64,000 nt of DNA from Herbidospora daliensis. GTDB taxonomy: Bacteria; Actinomycetota; Actinomycetes; Streptosporangiales; Streptosporangiaceae. Positions 34,376-42,249 of the stretch are shown piece after piece. A program made the translations under genes and the position numbers. Each line of letters begins with the position of its first letter. The stretch's first letter is position 1. The notes beneath the pieces are model-generated. The model saw only the letters and a list, made by a program, of their open reading frames with translations, had not been told where the DNA came from and did not search any database. Location of the stretch: positions 1,047,691-1,111,690 of the forward strand of contig NZ_BBXF01000001.1 in assembly GCF_001570585.1 (NCBI RefSeq), given 5' to 3'.

Positions 34376-34759
34376 ATGACCCCGGAGATCACGATCGGCG
34401 AGCTGGCCGACCGCAGCGGCGTGCCCCACTCGGCGCTGCGCTTCTACGAGAGCCAGGGCCTCATCCACAGCCGCCGGACCGCCGGCAACCAGCGGCGCTA
34501 CGTGCGCGCCACCCTCCGGCGGGTGGCGTTCATCCGCGCCGCCCACCACCTCGGCATCCCGCTCTCGCAGGTCGGGGAGGTGCTGGCGCTGCTGCCGTCC
34601 GACGGGGCGCCCAACCGCGAGTTCTGGGAACGCGCCTCGCAGTGCTGGCGCGCCCACCTCGACTCGCGCATCGACCGGCTGGAACGCATGCGCGACCGGT
34701 TCACCCGCTGCGCCGGGTGCGGCTGCTTGTCGTTCGACGGCTGCGCGCTGCTCGACTGA
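34376..34759 (+). CDS. soxR: Redox-sensitive MerR-family activator SoxR
   Basis: A 127-residue regulator with the MerR HTH at the N-terminus (TIGELADRSGVPHSALRFYESQGLI), a dimerisation coiled coil, and the [2Fe-2S] ligand motif C-x2-C-x-C-x5-C at C112, C115, C117 and C123, which defines SoxR. Oxidation of the cluster by redox-cycling molecules switches the protein to an activator. I chose the ATG, with TAGGGT 7 nt upstream (leaderless); a GTG 9 nt earlier is the alternative. Divergent from its likely target operon (FMN reductase and ABM-F420 reductase). Confidence 0.96.
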   Translation: MTPEITIGELADRSGVPHSALRFYESQGLIHSRRTAGNQRRYVRATLRRVAFIRAAHHLGIPLSQVGEVLALLPSDGAPNREFWERASQCWRAHLDSRIDRLERMRDRFTRCAGCGCLSFDGCALLD

Positions 34760-34794
34760 GAACTGTCGGTGGCGGCCGGCAGCATGGGCGGGTT

Positions 34795-35862
34795 ATGGCT
34801 GAACCGCTGAAAGACCAGATCAACGCCGCCTCGGTGACCGTGCTCGCCGACGGCCTCGCCGCCTGCTCCCCCGCCTTCCCGCGCGACCGCTTCGTCGCCT
34901 CGGCCCTGTCGGGCCTCGACGGTCTCGAACTCAAGGATCGCGTACGTTCCGTCGCCGCCGCCCTCGCCCCCGCGATGCCGGCCGACTTCCCCGAAGCCGC
35001 CGCGCTGCTGCGGGCGGCGACCACGCGGGTGCGGCTCGACCTGTGGAGCGGCTGGCCCGCGACCGAATGGGTCGCGCTCGCCGGGCTCGGCCACCTGGCC
35101 GACGCGATGACGACGCTGGGCGTGCTGACCCCCTACGCGACCGGCGAGTTCGCCGTCCGCCCCTTCCTGGCCCGGCACCGGGAGGAGGCCCTGGCGGTCA
35201 TGCGCGGCTGGGCCGATTCCGGCGACGAGCACCTGCGGCGGCTGGCCTCGGAGGGCAGCCGCCCCCGGCTCCCGTGGGGGTCGCGGGTGCCGTGGCTGAT
35301 GGGCGGCCCGACCGTGCCGATCCTCGACGTACTGCGCGACGACCCGAGCGAATACGTGCGCCGGTCGGTCGCCAACCACGTCAACGACCTCACCAAAGAC
35401 CACCCCGACCTGGCGCTCGACGTGCTCGACCGCTGGCGGGCCGAGCCGGGCGAGCACACCCGGGCCGTGCTCCGCCACGCGCTGCGCGGGCTGCTGCGGG
35501 CCGGCCATCCGCGCGCGCTGACCCTGGTGGGCGCCACCCCGGGCGGCGGCTCGGTCGACGCGCTCAGCGCCGAGTCGGCGACCGTCGAGATCGGCGGGCA
35601 CCTGCGGTTCACGGTCACCGTCCGGGCCGACGCCCCCGGCCCGCTCGTGCTGCGTTACGCCGTCACCAGGGAACGTTCACGGCGCGTCTTCCACCTGGGC
35701 GAACGGGTCGCGACGACCGCCGGGCAGACGTTCACGCTGACCAAGGCCCATTCGTTCCGCCCGGTCACGACGCGCAGCGAGCCCGCCGGGGCCCGCCGTC
35801 TGGAGATCATGGTGAATGGCGAGACACGGGCGGGGTTGCCGTTCGAGCTGACCGGTCAGTAA
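34795..35862 (+). CDS. AlkD-like DNA alkylation repair (HEAT-repeat) protein
   Basis: A 355-residue protein made of HEAT-like helical repeats. Family features include LWSGWPATEWVALAG near the N-terminal third and DDPSEYVRRSVANHVNDLTKDHPDLALDVLDRW in the middle, typical of AlkD-related DNA glycosylases that excise alkylated bases without base flipping. A C-terminal ~90-residue beta-rich extension (VEIGGHLRFTVTVRADAPG to GLPFELTG) occurs in many actinobacterial members. Whether it is catalytically active is not certain. It starts 35 bp after soxR on the same strand; its stop overlaps the convergent lipoprotein gene by 7 bp. Confidence 0.88.
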   Translation: MAEPLKDQINAASVTVLADGLAACSPAFPRDRFVASALSGLDGLELKDRVRSVAAALAPAMPADFPEAAALLRAATTRVRLDLWSGWPATEWVALAGLGHLADAMTTLGVLTPYATGEFAVRPFLARHREEALAVMRGWADSGDEHLRRLASEGSRPRLPWGSRVPWLMGGPTVPILDVLRDDPSEYVRRSVANHVNDLTKDHPDLALDVLDRWRAEPGEHTRAVLRHALRGLLRAGHPRALTLVGATPGGGSVDALSAESATVEIGGHLRFTVTVRADAPGPLVLRYAVTRERSRRVFHLGERVATTAGQTFTLTKAHSFRPVTTRSEPAGARRLEIMVNGETRAGLPFELTGQ

Positions 35863-36638
35863 CCCGGGACCACCCGGCCCGCGAAGTCGACCACGACCCG
35901 GTTGCCGAGCGGTTCCTGCAACGTGAGCGTCGCCTTGGTGAGCGGCGCGGCCACCCGCTGGTCGCAGTCGCCCATCTCGGTGCTCGACACCTTGAGCCCG
36001 ATCGAGACGAACGACGGATACTCGACGGCCGTCGGCACGATGCGCGGCTCGGTCGTCCCGGGGCAGGGCATGCCCCAGCTGACGGTGAAGGTCGCCGACA
36101 CCGTACGGCCGTCGACGGACAGGTCGCCGACCAGCGTCGACGGCACGATCGAGCCCAGTTGCCAGAAATGGCTCGCCGCGAGGGCCGGCCACCGCACCGT
36201 GCCGCCCTCGGCCAGGCGGAACTCCCAGGCCGGCAGCTCGACCGGCCCCCGGTCGGTGCGGAACGGCGAGACGGTCAGCGCGGTCCCCGTCACGTGGGCC
36301 TCCTGGGCGGCGTGCGCGGTCTGGGAACGGATGGCGGCCAGCGCGTCGCGGGCGCTGGTGAGGGTGACGTACCGGGACAGGCCCTGAACGGTGAGCTGCC
36401 TCGACGGCGGCGCGGCCGACGACACGGCCGATGAGGCGGGCACCCGCCCCCGGGCTGCCTCGTCGGCGAGCGGCAGCGGGTCGAGCACGATGAGCGGGCG
36501 GTCGAGCGCCGAGGTGACGGGGAAGTCGCGCCAGAGGTCGGCGACCTTCGGGCCGGGGGCCTTCGGCGGAGCCTTGGGGTCGGGGGTGCACGCGGCGACG
36601 GCGACCACGACGGTCAGGAGCACCAGGAACCTGCGCAT
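35856..36638 (-). CDS. Putative lipoprotein of unknown function
   Basis: A 260-residue exported protein. The signal peptide MRRFLVLLTVVVAVAAC ends in a good lipobox (VAAC at residues 14-17), followed by a Pro/Lys-rich linker (TPDPKAPPKAPGPK). The mature domain is beta-rich with SWGMPCPGTTEP and MGDCDQR, whose cysteines may pair. I do not recognise the family; it looks like the actinomycete lipoproteins that bind small ligands or assist envelope processes. Likely monocistronic. Confidence 0.75.
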   Translation of the reverse strand: MRRFLVLLTVVVAVAACTPDPKAPPKAPGPKVADLWRDFPVTSALDRPLIVLDPLPLADEAARGRVPASSAVSSAAPPSRQLTVQGLSRYVTLTSARDALAAIRSQTAHAAQEAHVTGTALTVSPFRTDRGPVELPAWEFRLAEGGTVRWPALAASHFWQLGSIVPSTLVGDLSVDGRTVSATFTVSWGMPCPGTTEPRIVPTAVEYPSFVSIGLKVSSTEMGDCDQRVAAPLTKATLTLQEPLGNRVVVDFAGRVVPGY

Positions 36639-36708
36639 GACGCCTCCCGTTTCTGGCTCCCCACTGAAGAGACGGATTCCGGGCAGGTGAGGTTCGGAAT
36701 TCCGCCGT

Positions 36709-37206
36709 TCACTCGGCGAAGAAAAAGCCGTAAGCGAGGGCGCAGGCGTAGAGCGCGAAAAAGAAGGCGACGGCGACGATGAGCACTTTTCTGGAGATGT
36801 GCGGCATGGCGAGCCACGCCGCCACCGGATATGCGATCACTCCGCTGACGATGATGAGGCCGATGGACTCGAAGAACAGGTGGAGCGGCATCGCCAGGGC
36901 GACCTGCCAGATGGCGATCAGGAAAAGGGTGGCCAGGGCCGCCACGGGCAGGGCGGGCCGCACCCGGAGAAGGTGCAGCAGCGGCCAGGCGAGCACGACC
37001 GCGATCCAGCGCCCCACGTCAAACGCCAGCACCAGATAGCCGAAACATCCCGTGTAATGACCGCAATACTGAGACTCGGGATAATTATTCGTCAGCCAGG
37101 ACACCCCTGCCAGGAGAAGCGCCGGCAGGACGATCCCGACCACGACCGCCATGGCGATTCGAAAGAACGGCTTCGCCCGGGCCAAGGGCGGATTCATTTC
37201 GATCAT
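36709..37206 (-). CDS. Four-to-five-TM membrane protein, unknown function
   Basis: A 165-residue hydrophobic protein ([10 protein letters not shown] to YGFFFAE). TM segments are seen near residues 15-35, 55-80, 88-108, 112-132 and 140-160; an extracytoplasmic loop has [15 protein letters not shown], with two Cys that may pair. I do not recognise it. The local base composition is noticeably less GC-rich than its neighbours, which may point to later acquisition. The start is MIEM or the ATG three codons later; an 18-bp perfect palindrome overlaps the first of these. It follows the NarL-type regulator gene on the same strand, 43 bp away. Confidence 0.65.
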   Translation of the reverse strand: MIEMNPPLARAKPFFRIAMAVVVGIVLPALLLAGVSWLTNNYPESQYCGHYTGCFGYLVLAFDVGRWIAVVLAWPLLHLLRVRPALPVAALATLFLIAIWQVALAMPLHLFFESIGLIIVSGVIAYPVAAWLAMPHISRKVLIVAVAFFFALYACALAYGFFFAE

Positions 37207-37218
37207 TCGCGAATGATC
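37201..37218. promoter_or_regulatory. 18-bp perfect palindrome at the start of the membrane-protein gene
   Basis: GATCATTCGCGAATGATC is fully self-complementary. It covers the first possible start codon of the membrane-protein gene and lies between it and the upstream response regulator's stop. An autoregulatory operator, or a processing hairpin within the operon mRNA, would both fit. Confidence 0.45.
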
Positions 37219-37249
37219 GCATGCGAATACGACACTTTCCATGGGGTGT

Positions 37250-37879
37250 TCACAGGTTGTCGCGCGCGTACCCGGCGGCCTCCGTGCGGTTCCGGACGCC
37301 GATCTTGGCGAAGGCGTTGTTGATGTGCGTCTTGACGGTCGTCTCCGCGATGAACAGGGCGGCGCCGATCTCGGTGTTGCTGAGCCCGCGCGCGACCAGC
37401 CGCAGCACCTCGGCCTCCCGCGCGGTCAGCCCGTCGGGGAGGTCGGCCGGTGGCGGCGGCGCGGCGCGGGTCAGCGCCTCGACCAGCCGCCGCGACACCG
37501 ACGCCGTGAAGGTCGACTGCCCGGCGGCGGCCGACCGGAGCGCGGCGGCGATCTCGGCCCGCCCGGCGTCCTTGGTGAGATAGCCGCGCGCCCCGGCGAG
37601 CAGCGCCGCGTCGACCGATCGATCGTCGTCGTAGGTGGTCAGCACCACGACCGCCGTGCCCGGGTACCGCCGGGTGATGCGCCGGGTCGCCTCGACGCCG
37701 TCCACGACGGGCATGCGCAGATCCATCAGCACGACGTCGGGACGCGCCTCCGCGACCAGGCGCAGGGCGTCCTCCCCGTTCCCGGCGTCGCCGACGACCT
37801 CCACCCCGTCGACCAGCCCGAGCAGCGCCACCAGCCCCTCGCGCATGACCTGCTGGTCGTCGACGACCACGACCCTCAC
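37250..37879 (-). CDS. NarL/FixJ-family response regulator
   Basis: A 209-residue regulator starting at a GTG that overlaps the kinase stop (GTGA). Receiver domain: acidic pair D7/D8, phospho-acceptor D53 (VLMDLRMP), Thr in VVLTTYDDD and Lys in YLTKDAG. The C-terminal LuxR HTH (about 145-205) contains [25 protein letters not shown] and [14 protein letters not shown]. It responds to the DesK/NarX-type kinase encoded just upstream. The targets are unknown; the membrane-protein gene 43 bp downstream is a candidate. Confidence 0.95.
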   Translation of the reverse strand: MRVVVVDDQQVMREGLVALLGLVDGVEVVGDAGNGEDALRLVAEARPDVVLMDLRMPVVDGVEATRRITRRYPGTAVVVLTTYDDDRSVDAALLAGARGYLTKDAGRAEIAAALRSAAAGQSTFTASVSRRLVEALTRAAPPPPADLPDGLTAREAEVLRLVARGLSNTEIGAALFIAETTVKTHINNAFAKIGVRNRTEAAGYARDNL

Positions 37880-38976
37880 TCGGGCACCTCCGCGCGCACC
37901 ACCCAGTCTCCGTTCACCACTCCGGCGGTCAGCGTCCCGCCCGCCAGCGCCAGCCGCTCCCCCATGCCGCGCAACCCGTGCCCGGCGGCTCGCGGGAGTC
38001 CGGCGCACGGATTGCGCACCACCAGAGCGACCGCGTCGTCGCCGTAGGCGAGTTCGACCGTGACCGGCGTGTTCGCGGCGTGCCGGGCCGCGTTGGTCAG
38101 CGCCTCCCGCGCGGTCCGCAGCAGGCACACCTCCGCCGCCGGGGTGATCGGCCGGCGCACGCCCCTCGTGCTGAGCTCGGCCGCGGCGTCGTGGTCGCGG
38201 CGGTGCTCGGCGACGAGCAGGCCCAGCGCGTCGGGCAGCGGCGGCACGTCCTCCCGCAGCGCCGCCACCGCCGACCTAGCCTCCAGCAGCCCTTCCCTGG
38301 CCAGCGCCCGTGACCTGCGGATCCGCGCCGCCGCCCCGTCGACGTCGCCCTTCTCGGTGAGCAGCGCCTCGGCGACCTCCAGCTGCACCCCGAGGGCCCC
38401 GAGAGAGTGCGCGAGGACGTCGTGGAGCTCCCGCGCGATCCGGGCCCGTTCGTCGAGGGCCATCGCGCGCGCCCGGTCGTGCTGCGCCCTGCGGTAGTGG
38501 CGGCGGTGCAGGGCGAACAAAACCGTGCACGTCATGACGGCGCCGCTGACGACGATCGCCGACCGTGGCTGCGTCCACCAGACCATGCTCGCGGCCATCA
38601 GCCCCAGATCGGCGCCGGTGACCACGACGATCGCCGCCATGGACGGCGTGCCGTGCGCCGCGAACAGCAGCAGCGTGGCGAACAGGAAGATCGTCGGCGC
38701 CGCCTCGGCCGACCCCGAGACCGCCGCGGCCGCGCCCGACGCGGCCGCGAGCAGGACCGCGGCCGTGCGCGGCCGGCGGGAGTCGACGACGACGAAGGCC
38801 AGCCAGCAGGCCATCGACGTCGCCAGGGCCGACCAGACGAAAGCCGGAGCGCGCTCGGGCGAGGCGGTCGCCAGCGACCAGGCCAGGACCAGCGTGATCA
38901 GCAGCCTGACCAGGCGGCCCGTCTCCGGGTCGTCGGCCGCCAGCAGGCGCAGGACCCGTGCGCGCACCTCGGACAT
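37876..38976 (-). CDS. HisKA_3 (NarX/DesK-type) sensor histidine kinase
   Basis: A 366-residue membrane kinase. The N-terminal half holds about five or six TM helices (residues 20-155) with short loops and no large sensor domain, so it probably senses a membrane or intramembrane signal. A short coiled segment leads to the HisKA_3 dimerisation domain with ARELHDVLAHSLGALG, where the His is phosphorylated. The HATPase_c domain has REALTNAARHA (N-box) and HGLRGMGERL (G-box). It lies in an operon: 63-aa TM protein, kinase, regulator. Confidence 0.93.
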   Translation of the reverse strand: MSEVRARVLRLLAADDPETGRLVRLLITLVLAWSLATASPERAPAFVWSALATSMACWLAFVVVDSRRPRTAAVLLAAASGAAAAVSGSAEAAPTIFLFATLLLFAAHGTPSMAAIVVVTGADLGLMAASMVWWTQPRSAIVVSGAVMTCTVLFALHRRHYRRAQHDRARAMALDERARIARELHDVLAHSLGALGVQLEVAEALLTEKGDVDGAAARIRRSRALAREGLLEARSAVAALREDVPPLPDALGLLVAEHRRDHDAAAELSTRGVRRPITPAAEVCLLRTAREALTNAARHAANTPVTVELAYGDDAVALVVRNPCAGLPRAAGHGLRGMGERLALAGGTLTAGVVNGDWVVRAEVPE

Positions 38977-38980
38977 CGGC

Positions 38981-39172
38981 TTAGCCGGCGTCCTTCAGGG
39001 TCAGAATCATGTCCACCAAGATAAGGCGGAAGGCGACGAAGCCGACCACCACCAGGACGGCTACCAGCACGATCGCGAGCAGGAGCTTGCCGTTCATCTT
39101 TCCCCCGTTGGCGTCCAGAAGCCGGTGCATGAGGTCGAGCCAGAGGGCCGACCGATTTGGGCGTTTGGTCAT
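38981..39172 (-). CDS. Small single-pass membrane protein upstream of the kinase (63 aa)
   Basis: A 63-residue peptide with a basic/amphipathic head (MTKRPNRSALWLDLMHRLL), then one long TM helix (about residues 30-55, LLLAIVLVAVLVVVGFVAF). The gap to the kinase ATG is only 4 bp, so it appears to be the first gene of the two-component operon and could be an accessory sensor or modulator of the multi-TM kinase. An internal ATG (MNGKLLL) is an alternative start. Not recognised as a named family. Confidence 0.55.
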   Translation of the reverse strand: MTKRPNRSALWLDLMHRLLDANGGKMNGKLLLAIVLVAVLVVVGFVAFRLILVDMILTLKDAG

Positions 39173-39246
39173 GGCTTGGACGGTAGGGAGGGGGTGGGGT
39201 GGAGTTGGCCCTTCGTTGGGTGGAGACGGGGGTGGAGGCCGTTGGT

Positions 39247-39252
39247 TAGGTT
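39247..39252 (+). promoter_or_regulatory. -10 hexamer TAGGTT, leaderless start of the 111-aa gene
   Basis: TAGGTT is followed by 7 nt and the GTG at 39260, which favours this GTG over the ATG two codons later. Confidence 0.45.
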
Positions 39253-39259
39253 GGGCCCC

Positions 39260-39595
39260 GTGGCCATGCCGGGGAAGGGCTCGCGGCTCATCACCGTGGA
39301 CGGGGCGGTTTACCGGTGGCGGGTCCGGCACAAGCCGACGTACTGCGAGGGGCTGTGCTGGGGGGCGTTGTCGTTCTGCGTGGAGCTTGCTGAGCGGCCG
39401 GGGGGTGTTCTCAGGGTTACGCTGCCTTCTGCTCGGCCTGACAACTGGCTTGGGGAGCCGGGTATGGCGGTGCGGCCTTTGCTGGTGGCTTCGGTGATTC
39501 GGCGGGCGCTGGGCGAGGGATGGACGCCTGGAGGTGGGACTGTCGACCTTGTCGTCGCGGAGAACGAGTTGCCGGGGTTGCTGGGCGAGGCGTGA
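39260..39595 (+). CDS. Hypothetical protein (111 aa)
   Basis: A small soluble protein. It opens with basic residues and beta-strands (RLITVDGAVYRWRVRHKP), has two Cys near residue 30-40 (YCEGLCW) and ends with RPLLVASVIRRALGEGWTPGGGTVDL and VAENELPGLLGEA. The last part resembles short actinomycete proteins of unknown function that assemble as an alpha/beta sandwich; I do not recognise a named family. The start is the GTG placed 7 nt after TAGGTT. It stands alone, divergent from the two-component operon. Confidence 0.6.
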   Translation: MAMPGKGSRLITVDGAVYRWRVRHKPTYCEGLCWGALSFCVELAERPGGVLRVTLPSARPDNWLGEPGMAVRPLLVASVIRRALGEGWTPGGGTVDLVVAENELPGLLGEA

Positions 39596-39687
39596 TCGCA
39601 TGTCCGGCCAGGTGTTTCGCAGCGCACAGAGCAGGACGTTGAGGCTCGCCCACCCGGGCGCGTTCACGGGCCTGACCGGTTGCCGGG

Positions 39688-40239
39688 TCACCCCGAGCGG
39701 CGTGTCCGGGCCCGGTAGGCGGCCACGTTGGCTCGGTTTCCGCACATCTCGTAGGAGTGCCACCGCTGGGTGCGGCTGCGCGTGGTGTCGTAGAAGGCGT
39801 GTGAGCACTCCGCGTTGGCGCAGACGCGGACCCGCGCCAGCCGCCCGTCGGCGGCGAGTTCCGCCACGGCGCGGACGACGCCGCCCACCACCGGCGAACC
39901 GGACACCTGCCGCAGGGTGACCCGCCCGTCGTCGGAGAAGACGTGGTGGAACGCCACGGATTCGGCCAGCCGGTTGACCTCAGCCCACGCGTCCGGAGTA
40001 GAGACGACCTTGACCAATGCGTCCCGGAGCACGGTCACCTGGACGATGTCGTGCTCTGAAGGGGCCGGTGTTCCGGGCTCGCGGAAGGGGAGCAGCAGCC
40101 GTTCGGCCGTGGCGGGGTCGGCGAGGGTGTCGGGCAGTTGCGGGGTGGCGTGCGGGCGGGAGTTCAGCAAGTCCACGACCGCTTCGGCGAGCGCGGGCAC
40201 CTGCCGCGCCGCCACGCCCGTCGTCTCCTGGCCGTCCAC
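39688..40239 (-). CDS. CGNR zinc-finger (ABATE domain) putative stress-induced regulator
   Basis: A 183-residue protein. The N-terminal ABATE-like domain (1-130) carries VDLLNSRPHATPQLPDTL and a Arg/Leu-rich helical core. The C-terminal zinc finger has CANAECSHAFYDTTRSRTQRWHS followed by the eponymous CGNR (MCGNRANVAAYR). Such proteins are presumed DNA-binding regulators in actinobacteria. It starts at GTG with TACACT 7 nt upstream. It is divergent from a quinone-oxidoreductase-like MDR gene 120 bp away, a probable target. Confidence 0.9.
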   Translation of the reverse strand: MDGQETTGVAARQVPALAEAVVDLLNSRPHATPQLPDTLADPATAERLLLPFREPGTPAPSEHDIVQVTVLRDALVKVVSTPDAWAEVNRLAESVAFHHVFSDDGRVTLRQVSGSPVVGGVVRAVAELAADGRLARVRVCANAECSHAFYDTTRSRTQRWHSYEMCGNRANVAAYRARTRRSG

Positions 40240-40246
40240 GGCCCTC

Positions 40247-40252
40247 AGTGTA
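40247..40252 (-). promoter_or_regulatory. -10 hexamer TACACT, leaderless start of the CGNR gene
   Basis: TACACT on the minus strand is followed by 7 nt and the GTG at 40239, in the 120-bp region shared with the divergent MDR gene. Confidence 0.45.
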
Positions 40253-40359
40253 TGCCGACATGGTCATCAGCAGAAGACCTTTACTCGGCCTCTTGGTCAT
40301 GCTAAAACGGACAGCGTCAAAACTCGAAAGACCATTACATCTGCGGAGGGCTCCCCATC

Positions 40360-41367
40360 ATGAGCCGGCTCATCCTCACCGCCGTCGGCGGCGACCTCAC
40401 CGACACCGTCTCGCTGACCGAGACCCCCGACCTGGACCTCGACCCACATGACGTGCTGGTCGACGTGGACGCCGCCCCGATCAACAACGCCGACCTGCTG
40501 TTCACCATGGGCTGGTTCTCCGCCCAGCCGCGATTGCCGCAACCCCTGGGCGCCGAAGGCGTCGGCCGCGTCCTTCGGGTCGGCGCTGACGTGGACGAAG
40601 GCCTGGTCGGCCGCCGCGTGCTCATCCTGCCGACCTTCGTCCACGGCACCTGGACCGAACAGGTGGTGGTGCCGGTGAGCCACGTCGTCCCGCTCTCTGT
40701 CGGCGACGCGGCCGACACGTTGCAGCTCGCCATGCTGCCCGTCAACCCGGCGACGGCCTACGCGCTGCTGCACGACTACGCGACCCTCCGGCCCGGCGAC
40801 TGGATCGGCCTCAACCTCGCCAACTCCGCCGTCGGCCACCACGTCATCGCCCTCGCCAAGCAGGCCGGGATCAGGACCCTGGCCGTCGTCAGACGCGAGG
40901 CGGCCGCCGACCAGGTTCGGGCCCTCGGAGCGGATGCCGTCATCGTCGACGGAGCCGACCTGGGCGAACGCATCGCCGCCGCGCTGGGCGGCGAGCGGTT
41001 GCGGCTGGCCCTCGACGGCACCACCGATCCGGCGCAGACCGCGGCGCTGGTGCAGTCGCTGGAGGACGGCGGCACGGTCGTCACCTTCGCGGCTGCCACC
41101 GGGCAGGCGCCTTCGGTCCCGTTGGGCGACCTGATCTATCGCGGCATCGTGTTGCGTGCCTTCTTCATCCTCAACTGGCTTCGCGACACTCCGCGGGAGG
41201 AGATCGAGCGGGTGTACGGGGAATTGGCCGGGCTGGTGGAGAAGGGGGTGCTCAGGGCGCCGGTCGAGGCGACGTATCCGCTGAAGGACTACCGGGCGGC
41301 GCTGGAGCATGCGTCCAGGGCCGAGCGCTCGGGCAAGGTGCTGTTCGTGCCCCGCGATCAGGGCTGA
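40360..41367 (+). CDS. MDR-family zinc-independent quinone oxidoreductase/alcohol dehydrogenase-like protein
   Basis: A 335-residue medium-chain reductase. The GroES-like N-terminal domain has PINNADLLFTMG and PLGAEGVGRVLRVG; the Rossmann domain begins about residue 145 (RPGDWIGLNLANSAVGHHVIALAKQ), with an atypical ANSAVG in place of GAAGGVG. Catalytic-zinc cysteines are absent, which points to the quinone-reductase/trans-2-enoyl reductase branch using NADPH. An SD-like CGGAGGG precedes the ATG. It is divergent from the CGNR regulator. Confidence 0.9.
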   Translation: MSRLILTAVGGDLTDTVSLTETPDLDLDPHDVLVDVDAAPINNADLLFTMGWFSAQPRLPQPLGAEGVGRVLRVGADVDEGLVGRRVLILPTFVHGTWTEQVVVPVSHVVPLSVGDAADTLQLAMLPVNPATAYALLHDYATLRPGDWIGLNLANSAVGHHVIALAKQAGIRTLAVVRREAAADQVRALGADAVIVDGADLGERIAAALGGERLRLALDGTTDPAQTAALVQSLEDGGTVVTFAAATGQAPSVPLGDLIYRGIVLRAFFILNWLRDTPREEIERVYGELAGLVEKGVLRAPVEATYPLKDYRAALEHASRAERSGKVLFVPRDQG

Positions 41368-41621
41368 GCCGGGGGTCGACCGCCCTAAGAGCGAGCACCG
41401 CTCTGTGCGAGCGGTAGACCAACAGCCGTAGCGCTTAACGTGGTGTGCCCACACCAGGCCGCAGCGACCAGGACGGCGCGTGCTACTGCGGCTACGTTCA
41501 TGTGATAGCCGTGCGGTGCGCCTGATTGCGCATCGGCAAGCGCATGATGCCTGCACCGATCGGGAACTGCGGCGGAATGAAGATAACTAAGAAAGTCCCG
41601 TTGCTGGCAGAAGGCTTATTA
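41368..41621. other. Non-coding stretch between the MDR gene and rnpB
   Basis: A 254-bp region without a convincing gene. A short minus-strand frame overlaps rnpB and is not supported. Its right part (about 41570-41621) is less GC-rich than the surroundings, with no obvious repeat, integrase remnant or attachment site. Confidence 0.5.
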
Positions 41622-42020
41622 GCGGACGAGTCGGCCTGTAGGCCGGGTTCTGTGGTCATTGCTGACCGACGGCCATCCATCTAGGCCCACGATTGCTCGT
41701 GGTCTCAAGCGGTCTACCCGCGTGCCATCGGACGGGCAGTCCTCAAGCGGCGCGCGCGGGAACCCGGAGGTTCCCTTCTTGACCTTGCTCCGGGTGGGGT
41801 TTACCTAGCCGCCCCCGTCACCGGGGGCGCTGGTGGTCTCTTACACCACCGTTTCACCCTTACCTCCCCCGCAAGGGGAAGGCGGTCTGTTCTCTGTGGC
41901 ACTGTCCCGCGGGTCACCCCGGGTCGGCGTTACCGACCACCCTGCCCTGTGGAGCCCGGACCTTCCTCGGCGGGATCCCGTAAAAGGGTCCCGACGCGGC
42001 CGTCCGGCCGGCTCGTCCGC
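41622..42020 (-). ncRNA. rnpB: RNase P RNA component (bacterial type A)
   Basis: About 399 nt, read on the minus strand. The universally conserved RNase P elements are present: GAGGAA-GTCCGGGCTCC near the 5' end (CR I), the ACAGAGAACAGACCGCC block, GGTAAGGGTGAAA, AGGTAAACCCCACC and AGATGGATGGCCGTC followed by ACAGAACCCGGCCTACAG at the 3' end. The ends pair as a long P1 helix (GCGGACGAG with CTCGTCCGC), which sets the approximate boundaries. It processes the 5' leaders of pre-tRNAs with the RnpA protein. TAGGGT lies 10 nt upstream of the predicted 5' end. Confidence 0.97.
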
Positions 42021-42030
42021 CGTACGTCCA

Positions 42031-42036
42031 ACCCTA
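42031..42036 (-). promoter_or_regulatory. rnpB: -10 hexamer TAGGGT of rnpB
   Basis: TAGGGT on the minus strand, 10 nt before the end of the P1 helix. No good -35 is seen at 17-18 bp. Confidence 0.5.
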
Positions 42037-42249
42037 TCGGCTCTCCAAGCCCCCCTTGTGGCCCACTCCAAGTGGCCCGCCGGGCAGCAGACCGGAGACC
42101 TGGGGCAACGCAAAGTGGCACCCCGTCAAGTGGCCCGATTCTCAAGTGCACCCCAACCGTAAGGCAAGCGGTTACGCGTCCAATGTCACAGAACGTGGTC
42201 GCGGTTGCGGCTACACAGGTGTGCACGTAATCCACAGGGGGGGCAGACG

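Noticed and set aside
41368-42020. Integration site or genomic-island boundary at rnpB.
   Set aside because: No integrase, direct repeat of the rnpB 3' end or IS remnant could be found nearby.
41498-42162. Short open frames over and beside rnpB on both strands.
   Set aside because: They run through the conserved RNase P RNA sequence and have no ribosome-binding site or similarity.
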